This document shows positions 1 through 8,165 of a stretch of DNA of 64,000 nucleotides, one piece after another. The notes under the pieces are model-generated. The model was given only the letters and a program-made list of their open reading frames with translations, did not search any database and was not told where the DNA came from. How positions within the stretch are numbered: position 1 is the stretch's first letter; every line of letters starts with the position of its first letter. The stretch is taken from assembly GCA_964565865.1 (NCBI GenBank), contig CAZMGM010000003.1:62001-126000 (forward strand), in the 5' to 3' direction. The stretch is from CBDAPI01 sp964565865 (GTDB lineage: Bacteria > Acidobacteriota > UBA6911 > RPQK01 > CBDAPI01). The position numbers and the translations under genes are program-made.

Positions 1-234
1 ATAGAGCTCGATGGGACCCTTGGGAGCGGCTGCCGGGCTGACGCTCTTCTCCCTGCAAAGCCTGAGAAAAAGTTCTATCCGCGCGATGATCTTCTTATCG
101 TCCGGGTACTTCTTAAGAATCGATTCGAAGCCCACCTGGGCCTTCTTATAATCGCCCCTGTATAGGAGTTTTATTGCCTGTTCATACTTCTTGTACGCTG
201 GATTGTTTTCCTGGCGTGATTTCGTGGTCGGCAT
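1..234 (-). CDS. TPR-like protein, N-terminal part (runs off left edge)
   Basis: Only the first 78 codons are inside the window and no stop is reached. The ATG at 234-232 is preceded by GGAGGAG at good spacing. The peptide contains a short amphipathic helical repeat (DYKKAQVGFESILKKYP) of the kind seen in tetratricopeptide proteins, followed by a second helix rich in charged residues and a proline/alanine stretch. TPR proteins usually act as protein-interaction scaffolds; the partner cannot be guessed here. It is divergent from the radical SAM gene at 291. Confidence 0.6.
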   Translation of the reverse strand, partial: MPTTKSRQENNPAYKKYEQAIKLLYRGDYKKAQVGFESILKKYPDDKKIIARIELFLRLCREKSVSPAAAPKGPIELY

Positions 235-256
235 CGCTCCTCCGCAAAAGCTTGAT

Positions 257-262
257 ATTATA
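257..262 (-). promoter_or_regulatory. Candidate -10 box for the TPR-like gene
   Basis: On the minus strand these six bases read TATAAT, a perfect -10 hexamer, 22 nt upstream of the ATG at 234. No convincing -35 is seen at 16-18 bp upstream (the best is ACTTCC), so this is a weak prediction based on one box. Confidence 0.35.
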
Positions 263-290
263 GCAGCCTGCAGCAGTTGGAAGTCTCGCG

Positions 291-1652
291 GTGGTGCTAT
301 CAAGGCGGCTGTTAGAAAGGAAGGATCTCGAGTCAAGAGTGATGTCGGCCAGACTGGACAGGGTTGAAGAGCTGATCGGGCGTTTTCCAGACCTACCTCC
401 GGAGGTGGCGTTCAAGGAAGACATCCTTCGGACCGGTCTGTCCTTCTCCGAAGATGCGCTGCGTGTCGCAGCTGGATGCAAGCCGAAAGCCTACTTCATC
501 TTCTCATTTGATTTCCTGCCCGTCCAAGAAATGGAAAACCGGGAGAACTGGCGTGCTCCAGAGGAGATCTGCCTGCACGGTGGTAAGCGGAACTTTCGTC
601 GCTTGATTGTGTCCGTTCGACTTAACCCGCAATCTCGGTATCGGGTAGAACTCTCTGGGGAGGGAAGATTGATCCTGACCCTGGATGCTACTGAAATCTG
701 TGACGTGGAGTACCAGGCCGTTCCAGACTACTACAAAAGGAACCTTCCCAATGGCAAGCCTGTGGCGGATATCTGTCCCACCATCGAATGGGGATATCTG
801 CTATACCTGACCGTCTTTCGCATCTGCCAATACTTCGGCAAGAAGGAGGAGTGTCAGTTCTGTGACATCAACGCAAATTATCGGCAGCAGAAAAAGGCGG
901 GTCGACCCTACACCGGCGTTAAGAGCGTCGAAGAGGTTTTGCAGGCCCTGGAAATCATCGACCGCACCGATACGGAGTCCGGGGCGTACACGGTCACAGG
1001 GGGCAGCATTACCTCAAGGTTGGACGGAAAGAGCGAAGTAGAATTCTATGAACAGTATCCGGCAGCCATTGAGGCCCGCTTTCCAGGGAGATGGATCAGT
1101 AAGGTTGTCGTGCAGGCACTTCCCAGGGAGGAAGTGCAACGTTTCAAAGATGCCGGAGTCCAGATTTATCACCCCAATTACGAGGTGTGGGATCCACGCC
1201 TCTTTCGAATCATCTGTGCAGGAAAAAATCGGTACATCGGTCGGGACGAGTGGGTCCGGCGTATCCTGGACGCAGCCGAGGTTTTTGGATCCGGCAACGT
1301 GATTCCAAATTTCGTGGCTGGCATCGAAATGGCGCAGCCCCATGGCTTCGAGACCCCCGAAGAAGCCGTTGAATCAACGGCTGAGGGACTTGAGTTCTTT
1401 ATGTCCAGAGGCATCGTTCCCCGCTTTACGACCTGGTGTCCGGAGCCATTGAGTGTTCTTGGGAAAATCGATCCTGGGGGTGCTCCTCTGGAGTACCATC
1501 TTCTGCTCCTCGACAGCTGGCGGACGACCCTCGAGAAACATTCCCTGAGCGCTCCTCCCGGGTATGGAAGTCCCGGCATTGGAAACGCAGTCTTTTCGGT
1601 CTCCAGTTTCATGGATGTCGTAAGACCAGCACCCCGGCAGGTCCCTTCTTGA
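291..1652 (+). CDS. Radical SAM protein with Cx8CxxC cluster motif
   Basis: The 453-codon frame opens with GTG at 291; an ATG at 342 (codon 18) is an alternative start and neither has a strong ribosome site. Three cysteines at 179, 188 and 191 (C-x8-C-x2-C, ending CQFCDIN) sit where a radical SAM iron-sulfur cluster is expected; the usual spacing is C-x3-C-x2-C, so this belongs to a variant group. Downstream it has a glycine-rich TVTGGSIT strand and a YHPNYEVWD segment, consistent with a SAM-binding TIM-like barrel. Enzymes of this fold cleave SAM to start radical chemistry; the substrate is not predictable from sequence or neighbours. No maturase or peptide substrate gene is adjacent. Confidence 0.75.
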   Translation: MVLSRRLLERKDLESRVMSARLDRVEELIGRFPDLPPEVAFKEDILRTGLSFSEDALRVAAGCKPKAYFIFSFDFLPVQEMENRENWRAPEEICLHGGKRNFRRLIVSVRLNPQSRYRVELSGEGRLILTLDATEICDVEYQAVPDYYKRNLPNGKPVADICPTIEWGYLLYLTVFRICQYFGKKEECQFCDINANYRQQKKAGRPYTGVKSVEEVLQALEIIDRTDTESGAYTVTGGSITSRLDGKSEVEFYEQYPAAIEARFPGRWISKVVVQALPREEVQRFKDAGVQIYHPNYEVWDPRLFRIICAGKNRYIGRDEWVRRILDAAEVFGSGNVIPNFVAGIEMAQPHGFETPEEAVESTAEGLEFFMSRGIVPRFTTWCPEPLSVLGKIDPGGAPLEYHLLLLDSWRTTLEKHSLSAPPGYGSPGIGNAVFSVSSFMDVVRPAPRQVPS

Positions 1653-1671
1653 ACTGAATTTGGAAGAGGCG

Positions 1672-2049
1672 ATGGAAATAAGTGGTTTCCAGAACCTGGA
1701 ACTATTCGACTTCTCAATTCCCAAAGATCGGCAAGCAATGGAGGAAGCAATTGCTCTCATCTGGTTGCAACTCGGCCGCCACTACAACATTGTCATTGGT
1801 GGGAGCCACCTCAAGACCGAGGTCGTGGGTCCAGATGCCAGGCGAACCGACACAGGCCATGCTGAAGCATCGGCAGGCAGGGGCAATGCAGAAGATGGGA
1901 CTGCGGCGTCCGTAACCCGAAGGACGCCAGGGGTTGGCGCTCTCTGGTTGCGTTTCTCGTTGTCTCCGATGAATCAGGATCGGTGTCCTCTTCCTTCCTT
2001 GCCAGGGAACAGAGTTCCCTGGCAAGGGACTTTTACCATGGACTGCTAG
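1672..2049 (+). CDS. Small ORF cut into by an intergenic repeat
   Basis: An ATG at 1672 lies just after GGAAGAGG and opens a frame 19 nt after the radical SAM stop. The first 40 or so residues look like a real protein (FDFSIPKDRQAMEEAIALI followed by a helical stretch and IVIGG). From about 1795 the frame runs through the intergenic repeat and ends at a TAG that is part of the repeat's terminal CTAG. I infer a gene truncated by the repeat, or a chance frame; the product is not recognised. Confidence 0.3.
   Translation: MEISGFQNLELFDFSIPKDRQAMEEAIALIWLQLGRHYNIVIGGSHLKTEVVGPDARRTDTGHAEASAGRGNAEDGTAASVTRRTPGVGALWLRFSLSPMNQDRCPLPSLPGNRVPWQGTFTMDC
1795..2049 (+). repeat. MITE-like intergenic repeat, copy 1 (left end missing)
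   Basis: This stretch matches, with many substitutions, the copies at 24050-24404 and 56271-56547. Shared blocks include AGGCGAACC, CAGGCCATGCT, AAGCATCGGC, CCGTAACCCGAAGG and the right end TTTTACCATGGACTGCTAG. Near the right end a perfect hairpin is present (2001-2023: GCCAGGGAAC, 3-nt loop, GTTCCCTGGC). The left terminal repeat seen in the other copies is absent. No transposase frame is present, so the element would be non-autonomous. Confidence 0.75.
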
Positions 2050-2183
2050 TGCACCTCGTCGGTCAGGACCTTGCCTTCCCCTGCGCTTTTCGAGGAAGGC
2101 AGGGAGCTCCTCTTTTGCTCTCCCCGGTAGACGGAGTGGGTCTCCATTCACCGCGAGTGTCTCGCACCCACCGCACGGTCGTT

Positions 2184-2232
2184 CAGAGTCCAGAATTCCA
2201 GGTTCTGGATCATGGTTTCCCGGTTCTGGATA
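2184..2232. repeat. Heptad-phased short array (7 units)
   Basis: Seven consecutive 7-mers read CAGAGTC, CAGAATT, CCAGGTT, CTGGATC, ATGGTTT, CCCGGTT, CTGGATA. Units 3-4 and 6-7 are near-identical pairs 21 bp apart, so the period is 7. It lies between the repeat copy and korA. Confidence 0.6.
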
Positions 2233-2341
2233 CACCCTTTTCTGGACGAACCGTTTCGGTGAGCTAATTCACTGCAAACTAATCAGCCAAATCTGTTATA
2301 TTACCCGCGCTTTGAGGCGTCTCGCTCTGAGGCATATGCAT

Positions 2342-4207
2342 ATGTTGGAGAGAGCATTGGGCCGGACAGAAACACTTGTCAAAAAACAGAAGGCCACGAA
2401 CCAGGTTGAGGAGGTCATCAACGATTTCAGCATTCAGGTTGCCACGGTCAACGGTTCCGGAAGCCAGTCTTCCAACAATGTGCTGATGCGGTCCATTTTC
2501 CAGATGGGGATCCCGATCAGCGGTAAGAATCTTTTTCCCTCCAATATCGCAGGGCTCCCAACCTGGTTCACGATCCGTGCTTCCAAGGAGGGATATGTCG
2601 CCCGCAAGAAGGAAATTGACATCCTTATCGCCATGAACCCGCAAACCGCCCGGGAGGACGTAGAGGGTCTGGAATCCGGAAGCGTGGTGATTTTCGAGGA
2701 GAACCTGCGCCTCTCGCGCCTTCGGGAAGACCTCTGTTTCTATCCGGTTCCCTTTTCCAGGTTGGCTGCCGAGGTCGTCAAGGATTTCAGGTTGAGGAAA
2801 CTGGTGGCCAACATGGTGTATGTCGGCTCTGCAGCACAGATCCTCAACATCGATTTAGAGGAAGTAAAGGCGGCTATTGGAAAGTGGTTCCAAAGCAAGA
2901 CAAAGGCTATCGAATTTAACGTCAAGGCAGCGCGTCTGGGCGCCGAGTATGTTGAAGAGAACCTTGATAAACAGGATCCTTTTCGAGTCGAAAGAATGGA
3001 GGCAACTCGGGGGAAGATTCTTATTGACGGCAATGCTGCCGCCGCGCTCGGCTGTGTCTTTGGCGGGTTCACGGTCGCCACTTGGTATCCGATCACCCCT
3101 TCCAGCAGTCTGTGTGAGGCCATCATCGATTATGCTGGAAGATTCCGCGTCGACAAGGAGACGGGAAAAGCCACCTTCGCCGTGGTTCAGGCGGAGGACG
3201 AACTGGCCGCTTTGGGGATGGCAATCGGAGCGGGCTGGGCGGGGTCCCGCGCCATGACCTCCACCTCGGGACCGGGGATTTCACTGATGTCCGAGTTTGC
3301 GGGACTGGCCTATTTCGCCGAGGTTCCCTGTGTGATCTTTGACATTCAGCGTGTCGGGCCCAGCACGGGTTTGCCGACGCGGACTTCTCAGGGTGACATC
3401 AATCTGCTCTATCATAACTCTCACGGCGATACCAAGCATCTGGTTCTTTTTCCGGCCACCATGAAGGAGTGCTTCGAGTTTGCACAGATGTCCTTCGATC
3501 TGGCGGAACGGTTCCAGCAGCCCGTTTTCATCGCATCGGATCTCGATCTGGCCATGAACAACTGGATGACTGCCCCCTTCGAGCACCCCGCTTCTCCCTT
3601 TGACCGCGGGAAGGTACTGACTGCCGAGGACCTGGACCGGCTGGGAGAGTTTGGCCGCTATAAGGACGTGGATGGCGATGGAATCACCTATCGTACCCTT
3701 CCTGGGACCAAGCACGATCTGGCCGCCTATCTGACCCGGGGTAGCGGACATAACGAATCCGCTCGCTATTCGGAACGGCCCGAAGACTTCACCTACCTGC
3801 TGGACCGCCTGGCCCGGAAATACAAGACGGCTAAAGCGCATGTGCCGGCTCCTGTTGTCGATCGGGTCGAGGGTTCGAGGCTTGGTTTAATTGCCTACGG
3901 TTCGACCGACGCGGCGGTCCAGGAGTGCCGCGATCAGTTGAGCATGGGTTACGGAACTGAGGTCAGCTACCTGCGCTTGAGAGCTCTCCCGCTGACAGAT
4001 GAGGTTACGGAGTTCATATCCGCCCATGAAGAAGTATTTGTCGTTGAACAAAACCGGGATGGCCAGGTGGCGGAGATTATACGCCTCGCCGCAGGAGCGG
4101 AAATAGTCAAAGTGAAAAGTGTACTTCACTATAACGGCATGCCCATCGATGCCCGATTTATCACGGATCAGGTGGCCGCCATGGCGCGATTGGAAAGGAC
4201 GAGCTAA
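2342..4207 (+). CDS. korA: 2-oxoacid:ferredoxin oxidoreductase, alpha subunit with fused gamma domain
   Basis: The protein joins an N-terminal gamma-type domain (about residues 20-200) to the pyrimidine-binding alpha domain, which contains YPITPSSSLCEAI and a TSTSGPGISLMSE segment. This is the layout of 2-oxoglutarate/2-oxoacid:acceptor oxidoreductase alpha subunits, which with KorB decarboxylate 2-oxoacids to acyl-CoA and reduce ferredoxin. The frame is open from a TTG at 2312, but the ATG at 2342 is preferred because GAGG lies 7 nt upstream. The stop overlaps the korB start by one base, so the two are co-translated. The exact 2-oxoacid cannot be told from sequence alone; 2-oxoglutarate is the common case for this fused form. 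Confidence 0.9.
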   Translation: MLERALGRTETLVKKQKATNQVEEVINDFSIQVATVNGSGSQSSNNVLMRSIFQMGIPISGKNLFPSNIAGLPTWFTIRASKEGYVARKKEIDILIAMNPQTAREDVEGLESGSVVIFEENLRLSRLREDLCFYPVPFSRLAAEVVKDFRLRKLVANMVYVGSAAQILNIDLEEVKAAIGKWFQSKTKAIEFNVKAARLGAEYVEENLDKQDPFRVERMEATRGKILIDGNAAAALGCVFGGFTVATWYPITPSSSLCEAIIDYAGRFRVDKETGKATFAVVQAEDELAALGMAIGAGWAGSRAMTSTSGPGISLMSEFAGLAYFAEVPCVIFDIQRVGPSTGLPTRTSQGDINLLYHNSHGDTKHLVLFPATMKECFEFAQMSFDLAERFQQPVFIASDLDLAMNNWMTAPFEHPASPFDRGKVLTAEDLDRLGEFGRYKDVDGDGITYRTLPGTKHDLAAYLTRGSGHNESARYSERPEDFTYLLDRLARKYKTAKAHVPAPVVDRVEGSRLGLIAYGSTDAAVQECRDQLSMGYGTEVSYLRLRALPLTDEVTEFISAHEEVFVVEQNRDGQVAEIIRLAAGAEIVKVKSVLHYNGMPIDARFITDQVAAMARLERTS

Positions 4208-5262
4208 TGCCTGTCAAAATACCCAGCTCTCCCCGGCGACGGAAGAAAACAAATCGGATTGGGTTGACGGTTAAGGATTACCGTGGTGTGCCCTCTACCA
4301 TGTGTTCCGGGTGCGGGCACGATTCGATCACCAGCCAGATCATCAAAGCCTTTTTCGAGGCCGGAGTCGAACCTCACCAGGTTGCCAAAATGAGCGGTAT
4401 CGGCTGTTCTAGCAAGACGCCCGCCTATTTCTTGAGCAAGGCTCACGGGTTGAACGGGGTTCATGGGCGAATGCCTTCCCTGGCAACCGGGGCCAAGCTT
4501 GCCAACCGCGATCTCATCTGCATCGGGATCAGTGGCGACGGTGATACAGCATCCATCGGACTTGGCCAGTTCTGCCACCTTCTGCGCCGCAACGTTCCCA
4601 TGATGTACATCATCGAAAACAACGGCGTGTACGGACTAACCAAAGGCCAGTTCTCGGCTACGGCCGACATAGGGTCGAAACTGAAGACCGGAGTCATGAA
4701 TGATCTTCCGGCAATCGACTGCTGTTCGCTTGCCATCGAAATGGGATGCAGCTACGTAGCCCGCTCCTTCGCAGGCGATCCTAAGCAGGTCGTGGCCTTG
4801 TTACGTGGTGCTTTGAGCCATGGGGGCACCTCTATGCTGGACATTATCAGTCCCTGCGTCACCTTCAACAATCACGGTGCCTCCACAAAGAGCTATTCGT
4901 GGGCTAAGGAACACAAGGAATTGCTACACCGGATTGACTTTGTCCCTTACTACGAACAGGTGCAGGAAGTGGACTATGATTTGGGGGAGCTGGTGGAGGT
5001 GAAGATGCATGATGGTTCCTGCCTCAGGCTCAGGAAAGTGGCCCGGGACTACAATCCAATGGATCGGAATGCCGCTCTGGCAATGCTCCGCACAACAGAT
5101 CGGAAGGAAGAATTTGCGACCGGCTTGATTTACGTCAACCCTGTGGCTGAAAACTTTATCGACCGTCTGAATCTGCATGAGACGCCACTGGCTCACCTGC
5201 AAGACGACGAAATCCGGCCCGGCCCGAAGGCGCTGGCCGAAGCTATGTGCGAGCTGGAATAG
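4207..5262 (+). CDS. korB: 2-oxoacid:ferredoxin oxidoreductase, beta subunit
   Basis: A 351-residue thiamine-diphosphate subunit. The cluster-associated CSGCGHD motif is near residue 35, GIGCSSKTP follows, and the TPP/Mg motif GDGDTASIG with a downstream IIENNGVYGLTKGQ is intact. It pairs with the fused alpha-gamma subunit just upstream (1-nt overlap) to give the active oxidoreductase. Length and motif order match the family. No ferredoxin gene is adjacent. Confidence 0.92.
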   Translation: MPVKIPSSPRRRKKTNRIGLTVKDYRGVPSTMCSGCGHDSITSQIIKAFFEAGVEPHQVAKMSGIGCSSKTPAYFLSKAHGLNGVHGRMPSLATGAKLANRDLICIGISGDGDTASIGLGQFCHLLRRNVPMMYIIENNGVYGLTKGQFSATADIGSKLKTGVMNDLPAIDCCSLAIEMGCSYVARSFAGDPKQVVALLRGALSHGGTSMLDIISPCVTFNNHGASTKSYSWAKEHKELLHRIDFVPYYEQVQEVDYDLGELVEVKMHDGSCLRLRKVARDYNPMDRNAALAMLRTTDRKEEFATGLIYVNPVAENFIDRLNLHETPLAHLQDDEIRPGPKALAEAMCELE

Positions 5263-5292
5263 AAGAGTTCCACATTTTCCGTTTTGCCCACT

Positions 5293-5334
5293 ATCAACCG
5301 TCAACCGGTAGCCAGTAGTTGGTAACCGGCAACC
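5293..5334. repeat. Heptad-phased short array (6 units)
   Basis: Six contiguous 7-mers: ATCAACC, GTCAACC, GGTAGCC, AGTAGTT, GGTAACC, GGCAACC. The phase holds without slippage across 42 bp. The array fills much of the 118-bp gap between korB and the FadN-like gene. Confidence 0.65.
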
Positions 5335-5380
5335 AATTCCTGCTTGCATCTGCTACCTTCATCAGGCAAGTTCTTGGACC

Positions 5381-7720
5381 ATGGAGAGAAAGATTAGGAA
5401 AGCAGGAGTTCTGGGCGCCGGGACGATGGGATCTCAGATTGCCGCGCATCTGGCTAATGTGGGTATTCCTTCCGTGCTGCTGGACATGCCTCAGCCAGGA
5501 CGAGACAAGAGTAAGCTGGCCCGTTCGGCCTTGAAACATCTCACCAGAATGAGGCCTGCACCATTTTACGGAAGGGGGGCCTGGAGCCTGATCCACCCGG
5601 GAAACTTTGAGGATGATCTGGGGTTACTCGGGGACTGCGACTGGGTTGTTGAAGCTGTCGCGGAACGTCTAGCAGTGAAGCAGAAGCTGTGGGCGGAAGT
5701 GGAGCCTCACTTGAAACCCGGAACGATCGTCTCCAGTAACACCAGCGGCCTGTCGATTGAGGCAATCGCTGGTGCTCGCTCCCAAGAGTTTCGCAGCCAT
5801 TGGCTGGGAACCCATTTCTTTAACCCCCCTCGCTACATGAAGCTTCTCGAAATTATTCCGGGATCTGACACCTTGCCCGAGGTTGTCGAGTTTCTATCCA
5901 GATTCAGTGACCGGAAACTCGGAAAAGGGGTCGTCTTCGCCAAGGATGTTCCCAACTTTGTCGCCAACCGGATCGGGGCCTTCGCGGCCTCGGCGGCCAT
6001 GCATTTGACGAAAAAGATCGGTCTCTCCATTGAGGAAGTGGACGCGCTCACAGGTCCAGTCATCGGCCGGCCGACGACGGCTACCTTCCGGCTGGCGGAT
6101 TTGATTGGAAATGACATCATGTGTCACGTGTCGGAGAACCTTTACGAGAGTCTTCCCGACGATTCCTGGCGGGAGCTTCTTGCCCCAAACGATCTTCAGC
6201 TCCGCCTCGTGGAACGCGGCTGGAATGGACGCAAGGCAGGACAGGGATACTATCTGAAGAAGGGCGGAGAGTTCCTGGTCCTGGATCCGGAAACGATGGA
6301 GTATCGAAGTCAGCAGCCGGTGCAGATCCCATCTCTGGCCGATGTGAAACAATCGTCGGATCCGCTGGAGCGCATCCAACGGCTGATTCGCTCGGGGGAC
6401 AGGAGCGAAGACTTCCTGTGGCCGCTCCTTCGAGACACATTCGCCTATTCCGCCGGCTTGGTCGGCGAGATTTGTGATCATCTCTATCAGATCGACCAGG
6501 CTATGTGCTGGGGCTGGGCCTGGACACATGGTCCCTTTGAGCTGTGGGATGGACTGGGGGCGGCCGAGACGGCAGAGCGAATTCGGAGCGACGGCGTGGT
6601 GTTGCCGGACTGGGTTGACAGCGCCCTGGGTTTGGGGAAGGGCGGCTTCTACATTGCGGGCGATCTGACCCGCTTTTTCGATCGGGCTTCCTCGACCCAC
6701 GGGGAAATGCCCATCGATCCGGAAAGCCTGAATCTTGAAGTCCTGAAATCGCAACAGGCTCCGGTTCTATCGAACCCCTCTGCCAGCCTGATCGACCTAG
6801 GCGAGGGTGTGGCCTGTCTTGAATTCCATTCCAAGATGAATGCCATTGACGAGGAGCTTGTCAGCATAGGTCTGGAGGCCACCGAGCGAGTGGCCAGCGA
6901 CTTCCGGGCTCTCGTGATCGGCAATCAGGGGTTAAATTTTTCCGCGGGCGCCAATCTGGCCAGGCTCCTGGATTCGTGTCGCCGCAGTGCCTGGCAGGAG
7001 ATTGAACAAGTGGTCAGGCGTTTCCAGAAGTTTTGCGAGGGACTCCGGAAATCCCCTTTTCCTGTGGTGGCAGCTCCGTTCCGGAAAACTCTTGGCGGGG
7101 GAATGGAGCTCTGTCTGCCCTGTGATCGACTGGTCAGCTCGGCGGAGACCTACATGGGTCTGGTGGAGGTGGGGGTGGGACTGATTCCAGCCGGAGGGGG
7201 ATGCTGCGAAATGCTACTCCGCAAGCAGCCGGCTGACCCCAATGACAAACTGCATCACCAGGCCGGTGTTGTGAAGGTATTCGACGCCATTTTTACGGCG
7301 AAAGTCTCGGGCAGTGCCGTGGAAGCACGGGAGCTCGGTTTTCTCCGAGACCAGGATGAAATCGAAGTCAGCCAGGATCGAGTTTTGTTTCGGGCCAGGC
7401 AACAAGCAATCGGTTTGAGCTCTAACTACACCCCGCCTGATTTGCCCCCTATGACCGCCTACGGAGCGTCTTGCCTGGCCCGACTCAAGGTAACAATCCA
7501 TCTGATGAGCCGAGCCGGGTACTTGTCCGATCACGACGTACTCATTGGGAATAAGCTGGCCTATGTTCTGTGCGGAGGTGATTTCAGCCACGCCACGACG
7601 GTCCCGGAGGGGTACTTTCTCAATCTGGAGAGGGAAGCATTTCTCTCGTTGTGCGGCGAAGAAAAGACCCAGCAAAGAATCGAGCATATGCTCCGGACCG
7701 GAAAACCCTTAAGGAATTAA
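5381..7720 (+). CDS. fadN: 3-hydroxyacyl-CoA dehydrogenase / enoyl-CoA hydratase fusion (FadN type)
   Basis: 779 residues. The NAD-binding dehydrogenase comes first (GAGTMGSQIA near residue 12, SNTSGLSIEAIA, GTHFFNPPRYMKLLEII) and a crotonase domain follows (about 470 onward, with GGGMEL and GLVEVGVGLIPAGGG carrying both expected glutamates). This order is that of Bacillus FadN rather than E. coli FadB, where the hydratase is N-terminal. It catalyses hydration and oxidation of enoyl-CoA in fatty acid beta-oxidation, in the cytoplasm. No thiolase or acyl-CoA dehydrogenase is adjacent, so any fad partners lie elsewhere. The start has only a weak ribosome site. Confidence 0.9.
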   Translation: MERKIRKAGVLGAGTMGSQIAAHLANVGIPSVLLDMPQPGRDKSKLARSALKHLTRMRPAPFYGRGAWSLIHPGNFEDDLGLLGDCDWVVEAVAERLAVKQKLWAEVEPHLKPGTIVSSNTSGLSIEAIAGARSQEFRSHWLGTHFFNPPRYMKLLEIIPGSDTLPEVVEFLSRFSDRKLGKGVVFAKDVPNFVANRIGAFAASAAMHLTKKIGLSIEEVDALTGPVIGRPTTATFRLADLIGNDIMCHVSENLYESLPDDSWRELLAPNDLQLRLVERGWNGRKAGQGYYLKKGGEFLVLDPETMEYRSQQPVQIPSLADVKQSSDPLERIQRLIRSGDRSEDFLWPLLRDTFAYSAGLVGEICDHLYQIDQAMCWGWAWTHGPFELWDGLGAAETAERIRSDGVVLPDWVDSALGLGKGGFYIAGDLTRFFDRASSTHGEMPIDPESLNLEVLKSQQAPVLSNPSASLIDLGEGVACLEFHSKMNAIDEELVSIGLEATERVASDFRALVIGNQGLNFSAGANLARLLDSCRRSAWQEIEQVVRRFQKFCEGLRKSPFPVVAAPFRKTLGGGMELCLPCDRLVSSAETYMGLVEVGVGLIPAGGGCCEMLLRKQPADPNDKLHHQAGVVKVFDAIFTAKVSGSAVEARELGFLRDQDEIEVSQDRVLFRARQQAIGLSSNYTPPDLPPMTAYGASCLARLKVTIHLMSRAGYLSDHDVLIGNKLAYVLCGGDFSHATTVPEGYFLNLEREAFLSLCGEEKTQQRIEHMLRTGKPLRN

Positions 7721-7815
7721 TCCGTTTCACCAAGGGAGTACCGAAGGTTCGGATACACTGCCCACCGCGCTTTCTCACTTCGAGTCAGCGGTGACCTTGG
7801 TTTTTCCAGAAGAGG

Positions 7816-7842
7816 TTGACTTCCTGTGTTTTCATGTATTAG
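7816..7842 (+). promoter_or_regulatory. Candidate his operon promoter
   Basis: TTGACT at 7816-7821 and TATTAG at 7837-7842 are separated by 15 bp, slightly short of optimum. Transcription from here would begin only about 8 nt before the ATG at 7857, giving an almost leaderless message, in keeping with the absence of a ribosome site in front of that start. The -10 overlaps the palindrome at 7836-7853. Confidence 0.45.
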
Positions 7843-7853
7843 TGTGTTAATAC
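7836..7853. promoter_or_regulatory. Trp-operator-like palindrome before the TrpR-like gene
   Basis: GTATTAGTGTGTTAATAC is an inverted repeat with perfect 6-bp arms. Aligned without gaps to the E. coli Trp repressor operator core as I recall it (GTACTAGTTAACTAGTAC, also 18 bp), 12 of 18 positions agree. It overlaps the putative -10 box and ends 3 bp before the start codon of a TrpR-family gene. I infer an autoregulatory operator that would also control the his operon. Confidence 0.5.
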
Positions 7854-7856
7854 GAC

Positions 7857-8165
7857 ATGGAGCAAGAACTTCATCAAAATGAAGACCTTTGGTCGCTGTT
7901 TCAGGTTATCTGTCATCTTGACGATGTGGAGGCCTGTTCACGGTTTTTTCGCGACCTATGCACGGTGGGCGAGCTGAACGCCATAGCCGAGCGATGGGCC
8001 GTTGTACGTTTGCTAGGTGATGGTCTGGCGTACCGGGAAATCAGCGGGACGACCGGGTCCAGCACGACGACCGTCACCCGTATCGCGCACTGGCTGCGCT
8101 ACGGGGAAGGCGGATATCGGGAAGCCCTCAAGTGGCTCGAACAGGAGGAAAACGGAGATGAATGA
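7857..8165 (+). CDS. TrpR-like regulator (YerC/YecD type) heading the his operon
   Basis: A 102-residue protein with the TrpR-family pattern FFRDLCTVGELNAIAERW, followed by a helix-turn-helix (YREISGTTGSSTTTVTRIAHWL). YerC/YecD-type relatives are about this length and are commonly found near his genes. It overlaps hisG by 8 nt, so it is translated as part of the operon. The effector is unknown; tryptophan, histidine or a purine-linked signal are all possible. An operator-like palindrome lies 3 bp upstream, suggesting autoregulation. Confidence 0.85.
   Translation: MEQELHQNEDLWSLFQVICHLDDVEACSRFFRDLCTVGELNAIAERWAVVRLLGDGLAYREISGTTGSSTTTVTRIAHWLRYGEGGYREALKWLEQEENGDE

Noticed and set aside
1014..1760. 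Long antisense frames opposite the radical SAM gene and other real genes
   Set aside because: These are reading-frame shadows of genes with clear domain support on the other strand.
2184..2232. Heptad arrays as CRISPR
   Set aside because: Units are 7 bp with no spacers, and there are no cas genes in the window.
8017..8157. N-terminal extension of hisG
   Set aside because: The extension is the TrpR-like gene read out of frame; a ribosome site directly precedes the ATG at 8158.
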